In this document: positions 25,846-35,359 of the stretch, piece after piece
Layout: each line of letters starts with the position of its first letter
How positions within the stretch are numbered: the stretch's first letter is position 1
Assembly: GCA_015654925.1 (NCBI GenBank)
Contig: JAATFX010000085.1
Coordinates: 1-64,000 of the forward strand
Reading direction: 5' to 3'
DNA from: Enterobacterales bacterium
GTDB lineage: Bacteria > Pseudomonadota > Gammaproteobacteria > Enterobacterales > Enterobacteriaceae
DNA length: 64,000 bases
The notes under the pieces: generated by a model
Database searches by the model: none
What the model saw: only the letters and a program-made list of their open reading frames with translations
Told to the model about the DNA's origin: nothing
Program-made: the position numbers and the translations under genes

Positions 25846-27138
25846 ATGGATGCGTTAATTTTGATTGGCAGCCTGATGGTGCTCCTGGCCCTCGGCTTTC
25901 CCGTGGCGTTTGCGGTGGGATTAAGCGCTTTTATCGGCGCGTGGTGGATTGATTTACCGCTGGAGGCCATCGTAATTCAGTTGACCAACGGCATTAATAA
26001 ATTTTCCCTGCTCACCATTCCTTTCTTTATCCTGGCCGGCGCTATTATGGCCGAGGGCGGCATTGCGCGGCGAATGGTCAATTTCGCCTATATCTTCGTG
26101 GGGTTTATCCGCGGCGGCCTGTCGCTGGTGAATATCGTGGCCTCGACCTTTTTTGGCGCGATTTCCGGTTCATCGCTGGCGGATACCGCCTCCATCGGTT
26201 CGGTGATGATCCCGCAGATGGAAGCGCAGGGCTACCCGCGGGATTTTTCCGCCGCGGTGACCGCCAGCGGCTCCGTGCAGGCGGTACTCACTCCACCCAG
26301 CCATAACTCGGTCATTTACTCCCTGGCCACCGGCGGCACAGTCACTATCTCCGCCATGTTTATGGCGGGCATCTTTCCCGGTCTGCTGCTCGGGTTATGC
26401 CTGGTGATTATGTGTATCGGCTTTGCCAAAAAGCGTAATTATCCCAAAGGCGAGGTGGTCCCGTTCCGCCAGGCATTGAAAATATTTTTTGATGCCTTCT
26501 GGGGCCTGTTTACCATCGTGATCATTCTCGGCGGTATTCTGTCCGGCATCTTCACCGCCGCCGAATCGGCAGCCATTGCCTGCCTGTGGGCGTTTTTTGT
26601 CACCATGTTTATCTATCGGGAATTCCGCTGGCGCGACCTGCACCTGCTGCTGTTTCGCACCATTAAAACCGTCACCATCGTCATGGTGCTGATTGCCTTC
26701 GCCGCCGGCTTCGGCTCGGTCATGACGTTTATGCAGCTGCCGCAGATTATTACCGATTTTTTCCTGAGCATTTCCGATAATAAATATGTCATCCTGATGT
26801 GCATCAATATCATGCTGCTGCTGGTGGGTTGCCTGATGGATATGGCGCCGCTGATTTTAATCCTCACGCCCGTGCTGCTGCCGGTCACCACCTCGATTGG
26901 GGTCGATCCGGTGCACTTCGGCATGATTATGCTGGTTAATCTGGGCATCGGACTGATTACCCCGCCGGTGGGGAGCGTGCTGTTTGTCGCCAGCGCGGTC
27001 AGCAAGCAGAAGATGGAGGCGGTGGTCAAAGCGATGCTGCCGTTCTACTGCGTGCTGTTTATCGTGCTGCTGATTATTACCTATGTGCCGATTATCACGT
27101 TGTGGCTGCCGGCCGTGACCGGGATTTATAACGGCTGA
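25846..27138 (+). CDS. TRAP transporter large permease (DctM family)
   Basis: The 430-residue, roughly 12-helix permease drives ion-coupled uptake. Family blocks include FPVAFAVGLSAF, PFFILAGAIMAEGGIARR, FFGAISGSSLADTASIG and LTPPSHNSVIYSLA, and the late LITPPVGSVLFV. I start it at 25846 after GCGGAG. It is the last gene of the TRAP operon and is followed by a strong hairpin. Confidence 0.95.
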   Translation: MDALILIGSLMVLLALGFPVAFAVGLSAFIGAWWIDLPLEAIVIQLTNGINKFSLLTIPFFILAGAIMAEGGIARRMVNFAYIFVGFIRGGLSLVNIVASTFFGAISGSSLADTASIGSVMIPQMEAQGYPRDFSAAVTASGSVQAVLTPPSHNSVIYSLATGGTVTISAMFMAGIFPGLLLGLCLVIMCIGFAKKRNYPKGEVVPFRQALKIFFDAFWGLFTIVIILGGILSGIFTAAESAAIACLWAFFVTMFIYREFRWRDLHLLLFRTIKTVTIVMVLIAFAAGFGSVMTFMQLPQIITDFFLSISDNKYVILMCINIMLLLVGCLMDMAPLILILTPVLLPVTTSIGVDPVHFGMIMLVNLGIGLITPPVGSVLFVASAVSKQKMEAVVKAMLPFYCVLFIVLLIITYVPIITLWLPAVTGIYNG

Positions 27139-27163
27139 ACCGCGGATAATACGCGGTAATAAA

Positions 27164-27199
27164 AAACGGACCGGCGGCGAGAGCGGCGCCGGTCCGTTT
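27164..27199 (+). terminator. Hairpin after the TRAP operon
   Basis: AAACGGACCGGC and GCCGGTCCGTTT form a perfect 12-base stem 25 bases after the dctM-type stop. It is flanked by an A run before and T residues after, as expected for an intrinsic terminator. Confidence 0.8.
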
Positions 27200-27463
27200 C
27201 GGCAATTCAGTCACCGCCCGGCGCCGGGGCGTATTATCCACCGCATGATTAAGCCAAACTTATTATTTATTCTCCCGATAGCTGAATTTTCAGCTTGCTT
27301 ATCCACTTTTGCTTAGTTGCCGCTGAAATAACATAGAACAGATTGGTATTGGGCGGCCAATTAAGCTTGATGCTAGCTTTTATCATATTCAAAGACCCAT
27401 ACAATCATCCATAAAACCATAAAGAGCCGTCGCTAAAATTATCCGGTCATCCGCCAGGAGGAA

Positions 27464-27544
27464 ATGATGTCTGACTACCGTTGTCGTTGCTGCTCAAATG
27501 GCCAAGAGCCTGTTGCAGGCGTTGTTTTCCACGACCAGGAATAA
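27464..27544 (+). CDS. 26-residue Cys-rich leader peptide (RCRCC)
   Basis: AGGAGG lies just before two ATG codons (27464, 27467). The frame runs 26 codons to TAA, 22 bases before the oxygenase start. It contains RCRCC at residues 6-10, three Cys in four positions. A strongly translated, Cys-clustered short frame directly ahead of sulfur-related genes looks like a leader that senses Cys-tRNA supply or acts by coupled translation. No competing hairpins fit in the short gap, so the mechanism is open. Function is inferred. Confidence 0.55.
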   Translation: MMSDYRCRCCSNGQEPVAGVVFHDQE

Positions 27545-27566
27545 ATCATGATTAACGGAGCAATCC

Positions 27567-28604
27567 ATGAGTACAACCGCCACGACCTCGTTACCCCTGC
27601 TCGATCTTTCCCGGCTTGACCGCGGCCCGGCTGAGAGAACCGCTTTTCTGGCCGATCTGCGCCACGCGGCGCGCGATATCGGCTTTTTCTACCTGGCCGG
27701 CCATGGCGTGGACGCGCGGTTACTGGCCCAGGTTCAACTCTTGTCCCGTGAGTTTTTTGCGCTGCCCGAAGAGCAAAAGCAAGCGGTGGCCATGATTAAT
27801 TCCCCCCATTTCCGCGGTTATAACCGCGCCGCGTCGGAGCTGACCCGCGGCCAGCCGGACTGGCGCGAGCAGTTTGACATCGGCGCGGAGCGGGCGGCGC
27901 TGGCGCCAACGGATCGCTCCCCCGGCTGGTCGCGCCTCCAGGGGCCCAACCAGTGGCCGGCACAGCTGCCGGCCCTGAAAACGGTATTATTACGCTGGCA
28001 AACGGCCATGACCGCCATGTCCCTGCGGCTGCTGCGGGCGTTTGCCGAAGCGCTCTCGCTGCCGGCCGACGCCTTCGATACCTTATATGGCGATAAGCCC
28101 AACGAACATATTAAATTAATCCGCTATCCCGGACGCAACCAAACCGGCAGCGCCCAGGGGGTCGGCGCCCATAAGGATTCCGGCTTCCTGAGCTTTTTGC
28201 TGCAAGACCGGCAAAAAGGGCTGCAGGTGGAGGTAGAAGAGGATCGGTGGGTGGACGCCGTACCGGTGCCCGGCACCTTCGTGGTGAATATCGGCGAGTT
28301 GCTGGAACTGGCCACTAACGGCTATCTGCGCGCCACGGTACATCGCGTGGTTTCTCCCCCTGATTCCCAGGATCGCCTGTCCATCGCCTTTTTCCTCGGC
28401 GCCAGGCTGGACGCGGTCGTCCCCCTTTACCAGCTATCCCCTGAGCTGGCCGCCCAGGCCCGCGGCCCGGCCAGCGATCCGCTCAATCCCTTGCTGAGGG
28501 ACGTGGGCTGGAATTACCTGAAAGGACGTTTACGGTCCCATCCCGATGTCGCCGAACGGTATTATCCCGACATCCTGCGCGCCAGTAGCGAACTTATCGT
28601 CTAA
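27567..28604 (+). CDS. 2-oxoglutarate/Fe(II) oxygenase, isopenicillin N synthase family
   Basis: The 345-residue cytoplasmic non-heme iron oxygenase opens with the DIOX_N domain (LPLLDLSRLD; DIGFFYLAGHGV). The iron ligands are His and Asp in GAHKDSGF and the later His in ATVHRVVS; the Arg of RLSIAF should bind the co-substrate carboxylate. It sits between a Cys-rich leader and a MetQNI-type transporter, so a sulfur-containing substrate is plausible, but the reaction is unknown. GGAG precedes ATG. Confidence 0.87.
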   Translation: MSTTATTSLPLLDLSRLDRGPAERTAFLADLRHAARDIGFFYLAGHGVDARLLAQVQLLSREFFALPEEQKQAVAMINSPHFRGYNRAASELTRGQPDWREQFDIGAERAALAPTDRSPGWSRLQGPNQWPAQLPALKTVLLRWQTAMTAMSLRLLRAFAEALSLPADAFDTLYGDKPNEHIKLIRYPGRNQTGSAQGVGAHKDSGFLSFLLQDRQKGLQVEVEEDRWVDAVPVPGTFVVNIGELLELATNGYLRATVHRVVSPPDSQDRLSIAFFLGARLDAVVPLYQLSPELAAQARGPASDPLNPLLRDVGWNYLKGRLRSHPDVAERYYPDILRASSELIV

Positions 28605-28623
28605 TTTATAAGGAATTAATTTT

Positions 28624-29436
28624 ATGATAAAACATGCCGTTATACGTCTGGCAGGGGTAGCTCTTGCCGTTTCCCTGGCTTTTTCCGCCCAGGCGGCCGG
28701 CCAGCTGCGCGTTGCCGCCGATCCGGTGCCCCACGCGGAAATCCTCAATTTTGTCAAAACGTTCGATCCCGGCTTGAAGCTGGAGGTGATCGAGCTGACC
28801 AGCGGGGTCAATGCCAACGAACTGCTGGCCCATGGCGATGTGGATGCGAACTATTTCCAGCATGTGCCTTATCTGCGCGATCAGGAAAAGACGCTGGGAC
28901 AGAAATTTACCGTCGCGGCCACGGTGCATATCGAGCCGCTGGGCATTTACTCCTCCAAGCATAAAACGTTGGCGGAAGTACCGGACAACGCCACGGTGGC
29001 GGTGCCCAATAACGTGACCAACCTGAGCCGGGCGCTGTATCTGCTGCAAAGCAAAGGGCTGATTAAGCTCAAGGCGGGTTTTGACAATGCGGCGACTCAT
29101 CAGGCGACGCCGCAGGATATCGCGGAAAACCCGAAACATATCAAAATACTGGAAATCGAGTCCCCGCAGATCCCGCGTTCCCTGGATGATGTGGATTTGG
29201 CGGTGATCAACGGCAACTATGCCCTGGAGGCCGGCCTGAGTCCGGCGCGCGATGCGCTGGGACTGGAGAGCGCCGACCATAACCCCTATGCCAATATCCT
29301 GGTCACCACGCCGAAGCTGGCCGACGATCCGCGCATCAAACAGCTGGCGCGCGACCTGGAATCGCCGCAGGTGGCCAAGTTTATCAAGGATAAATATGCC
29401 GGTTCGGTTATTCCGGTGGCGGATGCCAAATCATGA
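28624..29436 (+). CDS. MetQ/NlpA-family ABC substrate-binding protein (set 1)
   Basis: The 270-residue protein has a cleavable signal (ending FSAQAAG) without a lipobox Cys, so it is probably free in the periplasm, unlike lipoprotein MetQ. The core [37 protein letters not shown] and [13 protein letters not shown] is the NlpA/MetQ family pattern. Its stop overlaps the ATPase start (ATGA). Likely ligands are methionine, a derivative or another sulfur compound. Confidence 0.9.
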   Translation: MIKHAVIRLAGVALAVSLAFSAQAAGQLRVAADPVPHAEILNFVKTFDPGLKLEVIELTSGVNANELLAHGDVDANYFQHVPYLRDQEKTLGQKFTVAATVHIEPLGIYSSKHKTLAEVPDNATVAVPNNVTNLSRALYLLQSKGLIKLKAGFDNAATHQATPQDIAENPKHIKILEIESPQIPRSLDDVDLAVINGNYALEAGLSPARDALGLESADHNPYANILVTTPKLADDPRIKQLARDLESPQVAKFIKDKYAGSVIPVADAKS

Positions 29437-30224
29437 TCGTCATAGAGCGTCTGGGCAAGATTTATCCCGGCAATGCGCGACCCGCGTTGCATGAGGTCTC
29501 CCTGACAATCGAAGACGGCGCGGTATATGGCATTCTCGGACGCAGCGGCGCCGGCAAAAGTACCCTGATTCGCTGCCTGAACCTGCTGGAGCGGCCAAGC
29601 TCCGGCAGGATTATCATCGACGATCGGGATATTACGCAACTGGATGCCCAGGAACTGCGCCGGCAGCGCCAGGGCACCGGCATGATATTCCAGCAGTTTA
29701 ATCTGCTGCATGCGCGTACCGTGGCGTCCAATGTGGCGGTGCCGCTGGAAATCGCCGGCGTGCCGCGGCGCGAGCGGGCGCAGCGGGTGGCTGAACTGCT
29801 GGACCTGGTGGGTCTGTCCGATAAGGCCGGGGCGTTTCCATCCCAGCTTTCCGGCGGCCAGAAGCAGCGGGTGGGCATTGCCCGCGCGCTGGCCGCCCGG
29901 CCCAGGTATTTATTATGCGACGAGGCCACCAGCGCCCTGGACCCGGAAACCACCGCGTCGGTGCTGGCCCTGCTTAATGATATTCATCGTCAGTTAGCAC
30001 TCACTATTGTGCTGATCACGCACGAACTCGACGTGGTGAAAGCAATTTGCGATAGCGCCGCGTTGCTGGAGCACGGCCGGGTGGTGGAAAACGGGCGGCT
30101 GTCCGCCCTACTGAGAACGCCGTCTTCGCGCCTGCGCCAGGCATTGCTGCCGGATCGCGAGGCGGAGCAGGCATTTTTACGCCGTCATGGGGTGGAGGGC
30201 TCGCCGTTATGCATAGTCGCTTAA
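29433..30224 (+). CDS. MetN-like ABC transporter ATPase without NIL domain (set 1)
   Basis: The 263-residue ATPase has Walker [11 protein letters not shown]-loop FQQFNLL, signature [15 protein letters not shown], Walker [13 protein letters not shown] and a switch His in LITHELD. Canonical MetN is about 340 residues because of a C-terminal NIL regulatory domain that binds methionine; this one stops short of it. Feedback inhibition by substrate may therefore be missing. It overlaps the genes on both sides. Confidence 0.9.
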   Translation: MIVIERLGKIYPGNARPALHEVSLTIEDGAVYGILGRSGAGKSTLIRCLNLLERPSSGRIIIDDRDITQLDAQELRRQRQGTGMIFQQFNLLHARTVASNVAVPLEIAGVPRRERAQRVAELLDLVGLSDKAGAFPSQLSGGQKQRVGIARALAARPRYLLCDEATSALDPETTASVLALLNDIHRQLALTIVLITHELDVVKAICDSAALLEHGRVVENGRLSALLRTPSSRLRQALLPDREAEQAFLRRHGVEGSPLCIVA

Positions 30225-30916
30225 TCGACGGCATCCTGGGGGCGGTGAACGGCGGCATGGGCTGGAGCGCGCTGTGGCCGCTGGTGTGGAACGCCACGCT
30301 GGAAACGCTGTATATGGTGGTGCTGGCCACGCTGTTTACCGTACTGATCGGCCTGCCGCTGGGCGTACTGCTGTTCGTCAGCCGGCGAAACGGGATTGTG
30401 CCGCTGCCGCGCCTGCACGGGGCGCTGGGAACGGTGATTAATATCGGCCGTTCGCTGCCGTTTGTGGTGCTGCTGGTGGCGCTGATTCCTTTTACCCGGC
30501 TGATTATCGGCACTACCCTTGGCAGTACCGCGGCCATTGTCCCGATCACCATCGGGGCATTTCCATTTTTTGCCCGTATCGTGGAAACGGCCCTCGACGA
30601 AGTGGATAAAGGGCGCATCGAGGCCATCTTATCCATGGGCGGCTCCGCCCGCCACGTCATCACCAAGGTGTTGCTGCCGGAAGCGTTGCCCGCCCTGTTG
30701 GCCGGCATCACTCTTACGATGGTGATGCTAATCGGTTTTTCGTCCATGGCGGGAGTGATTGGCGGCGGCGGCCTGGGAGATTTGGCTATACGTTATGGTT
30801 ATCAGCGGTTTAATAATCAAGTGATGGTTGCCACGATAGTCGTGCTGATTGTGCTGGTACAGGGGGTGCAATCGCTGGGTAACCGGCTGGTGCGCTCGCT
30901 GGCGCACCGCCGTTAA
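30209..30916 (+). CDS. MetI-like ABC transporter permease (set 1)
   Basis: The 235-residue inner-membrane permease has about five helices. The MetI family blocks are [34 protein letters not shown] and the ATPase-coupling [24 protein letters not shown] loop, plus [20 protein letters not shown] (shown in full at 20 residues). It starts 16 bases inside the ATPase gene. It ends 17 bases before convergent cystathionine gamma-lyase. Confidence 0.92.
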   Translation: MHSRLIDGILGAVNGGMGWSALWPLVWNATLETLYMVVLATLFTVLIGLPLGVLLFVSRRNGIVPLPRLHGALGTVINIGRSLPFVVLLVALIPFTRLIIGTTLGSTAAIVPITIGAFPFFARIVETALDEVDKGRIEAILSMGGSARHVITKVLLPEALPALLAGITLTMVMLIGFSSMAGVIGGGGLGDLAIRYGYQRFNNQVMVATIVVLIVLVQGVQSLGNRLVRSLAHRR

Positions 30917-30933
30917 AGATAGTGATTGCTTAC

Positions 30934-32085
30934 TTACAAGGCCGTCAATCCCTGCGCCAAATCGTCGATTAAATCGCCCGCGTCCTCAATGCCTATGGAC
31001 AGGCGCACTAACTGCGGCGTAATGCCGTTGGCCAGGCGCAGTTCCAGGGGAATGGATGCGTGGGTCATGGTGAACGGCTGGCCGATCAGGCTTTCCACCC
31101 CGCCCAGGCTTTCCGCCAGGGTAAACAGGCTCAGGCGCTGGATAAAGCGCCGGGCGCAATCGTCATCGCCGCCCTTCAACCGTATGGAAATCATGCCGCC
31201 CGCGCCCCGCATCTGCCGCTGCGCCAACTGATACTGCGGATGACCGGGCAGGCCGGGATAATAGACCGCGGCAATCTGCGGTTGCGCGTCCAGCCACTCG
31301 GCAATGCGCTGCGCGCTTTCGCTATGGCGCTCGATACGCAGCGCCAGGGTGCGGATACCGCGCAGGGTCAAAAAACTGCTGAACGGGTCCAGCACGCCGC
31401 CAATGGCGTTTTGCAAATAAGCCAGCCGTTCCGCCAATTCGGTGTTAGCGCCCACTACTGCCAGACCCGCCACCACGTCGGAGTGACCGTTGATATATTT
31501 GGTGGCTGAGTGCACTACGATATCAAAGCCCAGGGTCAGCGGCTGTTGCAAGATCGGCGATGCAAAGGTGTTGTCCGCCACGCTAATCACATTATGGCGC
31601 CGGGCGATAGCGGCGATTGCCGCCAGATCCGCCAGCTTCAGCAAGGGATTGGTCGGGGTTTCCACCCAAATCATGCGCGTATCGGGTTCAATGGCCGCTT
31701 CCAGCGCGGCGAGATCCTGCGGTTTTACCCAGCTGATTCGCAGGCCGGCGGTGCGGCGGCGTACATTTTCCAGCAGCCGGTAGGTGCCGCCGTAGACATC
31801 ATCCACCGCCACCAGATGGCTGCCCTGATCGAGCAGTTCCAGCACCGTGGAGCACGCGGCCAGGCCCGAGGCAAAAGCAAACCCCCTGGACCCCTGTTCC
31901 AACTGGGCGATGGATTCCTCCAGCGCGTGGCGGGTGGGATTGCCGCTGCGCGAATATTCATAGCCGCTGTGTTCGCCAGGCGCGGTTTGCGCAAAGGTGG
32001 AGGTGGCATAAATGGGCGGCATCACCGCGCCGGTGGCGTCGGGGGTATAACCGCTGTGGACGGCGAGGGTGGCTATTTTCGTCAT
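30934..32085 (-). CDS. Cystathionine gamma-lyase-type PLP enzyme (reverse transsulfuration)
   Basis: The 383-residue Cys/Met-metabolism PLP enzyme has YEYSRSGNPTR, the PLP-stacking FASGLAA and DDVYGGTYRL blocks, the Asp of SVADNTFA and the Schiff-base Lys in HSATKYINGH (about residue 196). Paired with a cystathionine beta-synthase gene ten bases upstream, it most likely cleaves cystathionine to cysteine. It could also act as a gamma-synthase or on related thioethers. AAGGAT precedes ATG 32085. The pair resembles mtcBC of Klebsiella pneumoniae. Confidence 0.88.
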   Translation of the reverse strand: MTKIATLAVHSGYTPDATGAVMPPIYATSTFAQTAPGEHSGYEYSRSGNPTRHALEESIAQLEQGSRGFAFASGLAACSTVLELLDQGSHLVAVDDVYGGTYRLLENVRRRTAGLRISWVKPQDLAALEAAIEPDTRMIWVETPTNPLLKLADLAAIAAIARRHNVISVADNTFASPILQQPLTLGFDIVVHSATKYINGHSDVVAGLAVVGANTELAERLAYLQNAIGGVLDPFSSFLTLRGIRTLALRIERHSESAQRIAEWLDAQPQIAAVYYPGLPGHPQYQLAQRQMRGAGGMISIRLKGGDDDCARRFIQRLSLFTLAESLGGVESLIGQPFTMTHASIPLELRLANGITPQLVRLSIGIEDAGDLIDDLAQGLTAL

Positions 32086-32095
32086 GATATTATCC

Positions 32096-33466
32096 TTATG
32101 AATGAATGCGGTTGCGCCAGGTATTAAGCACATCGGCGCGGGTAATCAGTCCCAGAAATTGTTCGCCGTCCATGACCACCGCCACGTGCCCTTGTCCGAA
32201 GGTCCGCAGCAGCGTCGCTTCGTCGGCTTCCTTGGGCAGGGTTATGACGTCGCGCGTCATGGCCGCATCCACCGGCAGGCCGAACCGTTCGGCATCGGCC
32301 CGGACCTGCGTCAGAATATCCCATTCATCGATCAGCCCCACCAGCCGGCCGTTATCCAGCACCGGCAACTGTGAGATATCGTATAGGCGCATTCGGGCAT
32401 GGGCGGTGGCCAGGGTGTCGTCCGGCAGGGCGAATACCGTCGCCCCTTCGTCATGGCGAAAGGCGATAAAATCGCGCAGGTCGCCGGTGACCGGACGCTG
32501 TAGCAGTCCCTGCTGGCGCAGCCAGTCATCATTGAACATTTTGGACAGGTATTTATTACCGCTATCGCAGGCAAAGGTGACCACCCGTTTGGGCGCGGTC
32601 TGCGCCCGGCAATAGCGCAGCGCCGCCGCCAGCAGGGTGCCGGTGGAGGACCCTGCCAGGATGCCTTCCCGGTGCAGCAGGCCGCGGGCGGTATCGAAGG
32701 CCTCGGCATCGGTAATCCGATAGGCCCGGCTCAACTCTTGTACGTGGCTGAGCGGCGGCACGAAATCTTCGCCGATGCCCTCCACCAGCCAGCTGCCGGG
32801 TTCAGGCGTGGTGCCGTGTTCCACCAGATCGGCCAAAATCGACCCCGCCGGGTCGGCGAGGATAAACTCGGTTTTGGGCGACACTTCGTTAAAGAAGCGC
32901 CGCAGCCCGCCCAGAGTGCCCCCCGATCCGACGCCGACCACGATGGCGTCGATATCCCCCGCCATTTGCCGCCACAGTTCGGGGGCGGTGGTTTGGTAAT
33001 GGGCCAGGGGATTGGCGGCATTATTAAACTGATCGATATACAGCGCGCCGGGGGTTTCCTGCGCCAGGCGGCGGGCGTAATCCTGGTAATAGGCCGGATG
33101 GCCTTTACCCACGTCGGAGCGGGTCAGTAACACCTTCGCTCCCAGCGCCCGCAGGTGGAAAATTTTCTCGCGGCTCATTTTATCCGGCACCACCAAAATC
33201 AGCTGGTAGCCCTTTTGCGCGGCCACCAGCGCCAGCCCCAGCCCGGTATTGCCCGCCGTCGCCTCGATAATCGTCCCGCGGGGGGGCAGATCGCCCCGGC
33301 GTTCGGCCTGCTCAATCATCGACAGCGCCACGCGATCCTTGATGGAACCGCCGGGGTTTTGATTTTCCAATTTGATAAACAGGCGGCAAGGGCCGCTATC
33401 AAGCCGCGTCAGCTCCATCACGGGGGTATGGCCGATCAGGTCCAGTACGGAATCAGGTAATGGCAT
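32096..33466 (-). CDS. Cystathionine beta-synthase with C-terminal CBS pair
   Basis: The 456-residue enzyme joins homocysteine with serine (or O-acetylserine) to form cystathionine. The PLP Lys is K43 in NPGGSIKDR, EATAGNTG binds substrate, and VGVGSGGTLGG holds the phosphate. The last ~120 residues are two CBS modules (LYDISQLPVLDNGRLVG; GHVAVVMDGEQFLGLI, in part), which often bind adenosyl compounds. GGGGAGCAACA precedes ATG 33466. It is translated just ahead of the gamma-lyase; the pair is rare in enterobacteria. Confidence 0.92.
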   Translation of the reverse strand: MPLPDSVLDLIGHTPVMELTRLDSGPCRLFIKLENQNPGGSIKDRVALSMIEQAERRGDLPPRGTIIEATAGNTGLGLALVAAQKGYQLILVVPDKMSREKIFHLRALGAKVLLTRSDVGKGHPAYYQDYARRLAQETPGALYIDQFNNAANPLAHYQTTAPELWRQMAGDIDAIVVGVGSGGTLGGLRRFFNEVSPKTEFILADPAGSILADLVEHGTTPEPGSWLVEGIGEDFVPPLSHVQELSRAYRITDAEAFDTARGLLHREGILAGSSTGTLLAAALRYCRAQTAPKRVVTFACDSGNKYLSKMFNDDWLRQQGLLQRPVTGDLRDFIAFRHDEGATVFALPDDTLATAHARMRLYDISQLPVLDNGRLVGLIDEWDILTQVRADAERFGLPVDAAMTRDVITLPKEADEATLLRTFGQGHVAVVMDGEQFLGLITRADVLNTWRNRIHS

Positions 33467-33753
33467 TGTTGCTCCCCAAAAAGCGGTCGTGGATGATTTT
33501 CGTGGATAATAGGACTGAATCACGGCCGCTTTTAAAGAACAAATAACTACTGCATATGCCTTTATGGAATATATTAATCTGTTTGGCCGTCGGGATGTTC
33601 AGCCGTATAGCGGTAAGGAAAGGCAAACCAAAATGCTCTCCGGCGCCGGCCGGGGTTTTGGCGTGGGCGGGAGAAAAATGACGGGGAGGACAAGGCCGGC
33701 TTAAGTGCGAAACCGGTAAAGCAAAGCTGAAAAATGTCTAAGCGTCGCGGGGA

Positions 33754-34926
33754 TTAAAACAGCGCCAAAGCGCCGATACGTTCAATGGCTTCGGTCAAAA
33801 GGCCTTCGTTGATGGTCAGGCTGATCCTGACGTAATCGCTGCCGCCCTGGCCAAACCCGATGCCCGGCGCCACCAATACCTGCGCCTGCTCCAGCAGCAA
33901 ACGGGTAAATGTCTGTGAATCATGCTCCGGGGGCACCTTCAGCCAGACGAAAAATGACCCCACGCACGGATTGGCGCGCCAGCCAATGCGCGCCAGGTGA
34001 TACATCAGCGTCGCCCGGCGCTGGCGATAAATCCGGTTTATGGCGTCGACCTCGTGGCGCGGCAGGGCCAGCGCGGTTTCGGCCGCATCCTGCACCGCGC
34101 CGTAGACGCTGCTATACGCATGGATATGGAACTGGTTAAAGGCGGCGATAATCGAGGCGTTGCCGACGGCGAAACCAAAACGCCAGCCGGCCATATTAAA
34201 GGTTTTCGACAGGGTATAGGTTTCCACCGCATACGCTTTGGCCCCGGGGACTTGCAGCAGGCTAAGCGGCGGAGCGGCGCCGTCCCCCAGGGCCGCGTAG
34301 GCGAAATCGTGCAGCACCGCGAGGTGGTTATCCCGGGCAAACGCCAGCGTACGTTCGAAAAACGGCAGGGTGGCCAGGGCGCCGGTGGGATTATTGGGAT
34401 AATTAAGCAGCAGCAGGCGCGCCTTAGCGGCCACGTCCGGCGGCACGCGGGCATAATCGGGCAGGAAACCGTCGCGCTCCTCCACCGGGATGGCGTGGAA
34501 ATCGGCCTGCGCCAGTTGGGCCGCCGAACGATATACCGGGTAACACGGGTCGGTGCCGATAATGGTTTCACCGGGATTGACGATAGCCTGGGGAATACCC
34601 ATGACGCCAATATGCGAACCGTGGAATAACGCCACCTCGGTGTCGGCGTCAACCGCCACGTCGTACCGGTGCCGATAAAAATCGGCTATGGCGCGCTTGG
34701 TGCTGTTTTTACCGAGAAAGGGCGGATAACCGTGGTTATCGGCATCCAGCGCCGCCGCACGCAGGCGTTGAATAATAGCATCGTGCGGCGGCAGGTCCGG
34801 GCTGCCCTTGGAGAGATCGATCAGCGGCCGCGCCGAACCGCCGGCCAGCAATGCCTGCTGTTCCAACTGGTTAAACAAATTTTCCGGCAGGGCAGTTACC
34901 CGCCGGGCGGGGGCGAAATCAGGCAT
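33754..34926 (-). CDS. Class I/II PLP aminotransferase
   Basis: The 390-residue fold-type I enzyme has LSKGSPDLPPHD at the N-terminus, the YPNNPTGA motif, DFAYAAL with the ring-binding Tyr and the Schiff-base Lys in YTLSKTFNMAGWRFGF. The C-terminal Arg lies in YVRISLT. It resembles AlaC/YfdZ and DapL-like enzymes. Its place between the transsulfuration genes and a divergent methionine-type importer suggests an amino- or oxo-acid of the sulfur pathway (for example 4-methylthio-2-oxobutanoate), but this is inference. Confidence 0.87.
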   Translation of the reverse strand: MPDFAPARRVTALPENLFNQLEQQALLAGGSARPLIDLSKGSPDLPPHDAIIQRLRAAALDADNHGYPPFLGKNSTKRAIADFYRHRYDVAVDADTEVALFHGSHIGVMGIPQAIVNPGETIIGTDPCYPVYRSAAQLAQADFHAIPVEERDGFLPDYARVPPDVAAKARLLLLNYPNNPTGALATLPFFERTLAFARDNHLAVLHDFAYAALGDGAAPPLSLLQVPGAKAYAVETYTLSKTFNMAGWRFGFAVGNASIIAAFNQFHIHAYSSVYGAVQDAAETALALPRHEVDAINRIYRQRRATLMYHLARIGWRANPCVGSFFVWLKVPPEHDSQTFTRLLLEQAQVLVAPGIGFGQGGSDYVRISLTINEGLLTEAIERIGALALF

Positions 34927-35359
34927 AACGTTTCCTTGATCCTGGGTAAGCAGGGCGTATGACGCCCCGATGTCATATTATCCGCTTGCGGGGGAACCGA
35001 TTCTCGATCCGCAGCAGGCGGCAAATTCTGGCCGGTCATACCATCAGGCATTATTTCAGCAATACCGAGGCGCCATTAGAAATAAAAAATATAACTCAGC
35101 GATAATAGCTATATCCGTGCGGAAAATTCCCGTTCACTCCCTGGTTTTTTAATATTATTAATCCCTGGAGAATATCTTTCCCGGCATTGCAGGTTATAGC
35201 TTAAAAACAGCTAAGCTAACGCTAATTTCTTGGTTTACCCCTTATTGACATCATGTTTGAATAAAATCTTACCCGTCCCTGGACGGTGATAATAATACGC
35301 TTATCTGTCTGGATGAACCGGGCGGGTTATTTTTTTGATTTAATTAATCGGGAACCTTT
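34927..35359. promoter_or_regulatory. Divergent promoter region, aminotransferase / second met-type ABC operon
   Basis: This gap of 433 bases is AT-rich toward the importer. A TTGACA at 35245-35250 is -35-like, but no well-spaced -10 follows. CCGTCC-CT-GGACGG (35273-35286) forms a tight hairpin, and a T run (about 35329) precedes the metQ-like start. No MetJ-box run is evident. A 16-codon frame at 35313 that overlaps the metQ-like ATG lacks a ribosome-binding site. Confidence 0.35.
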
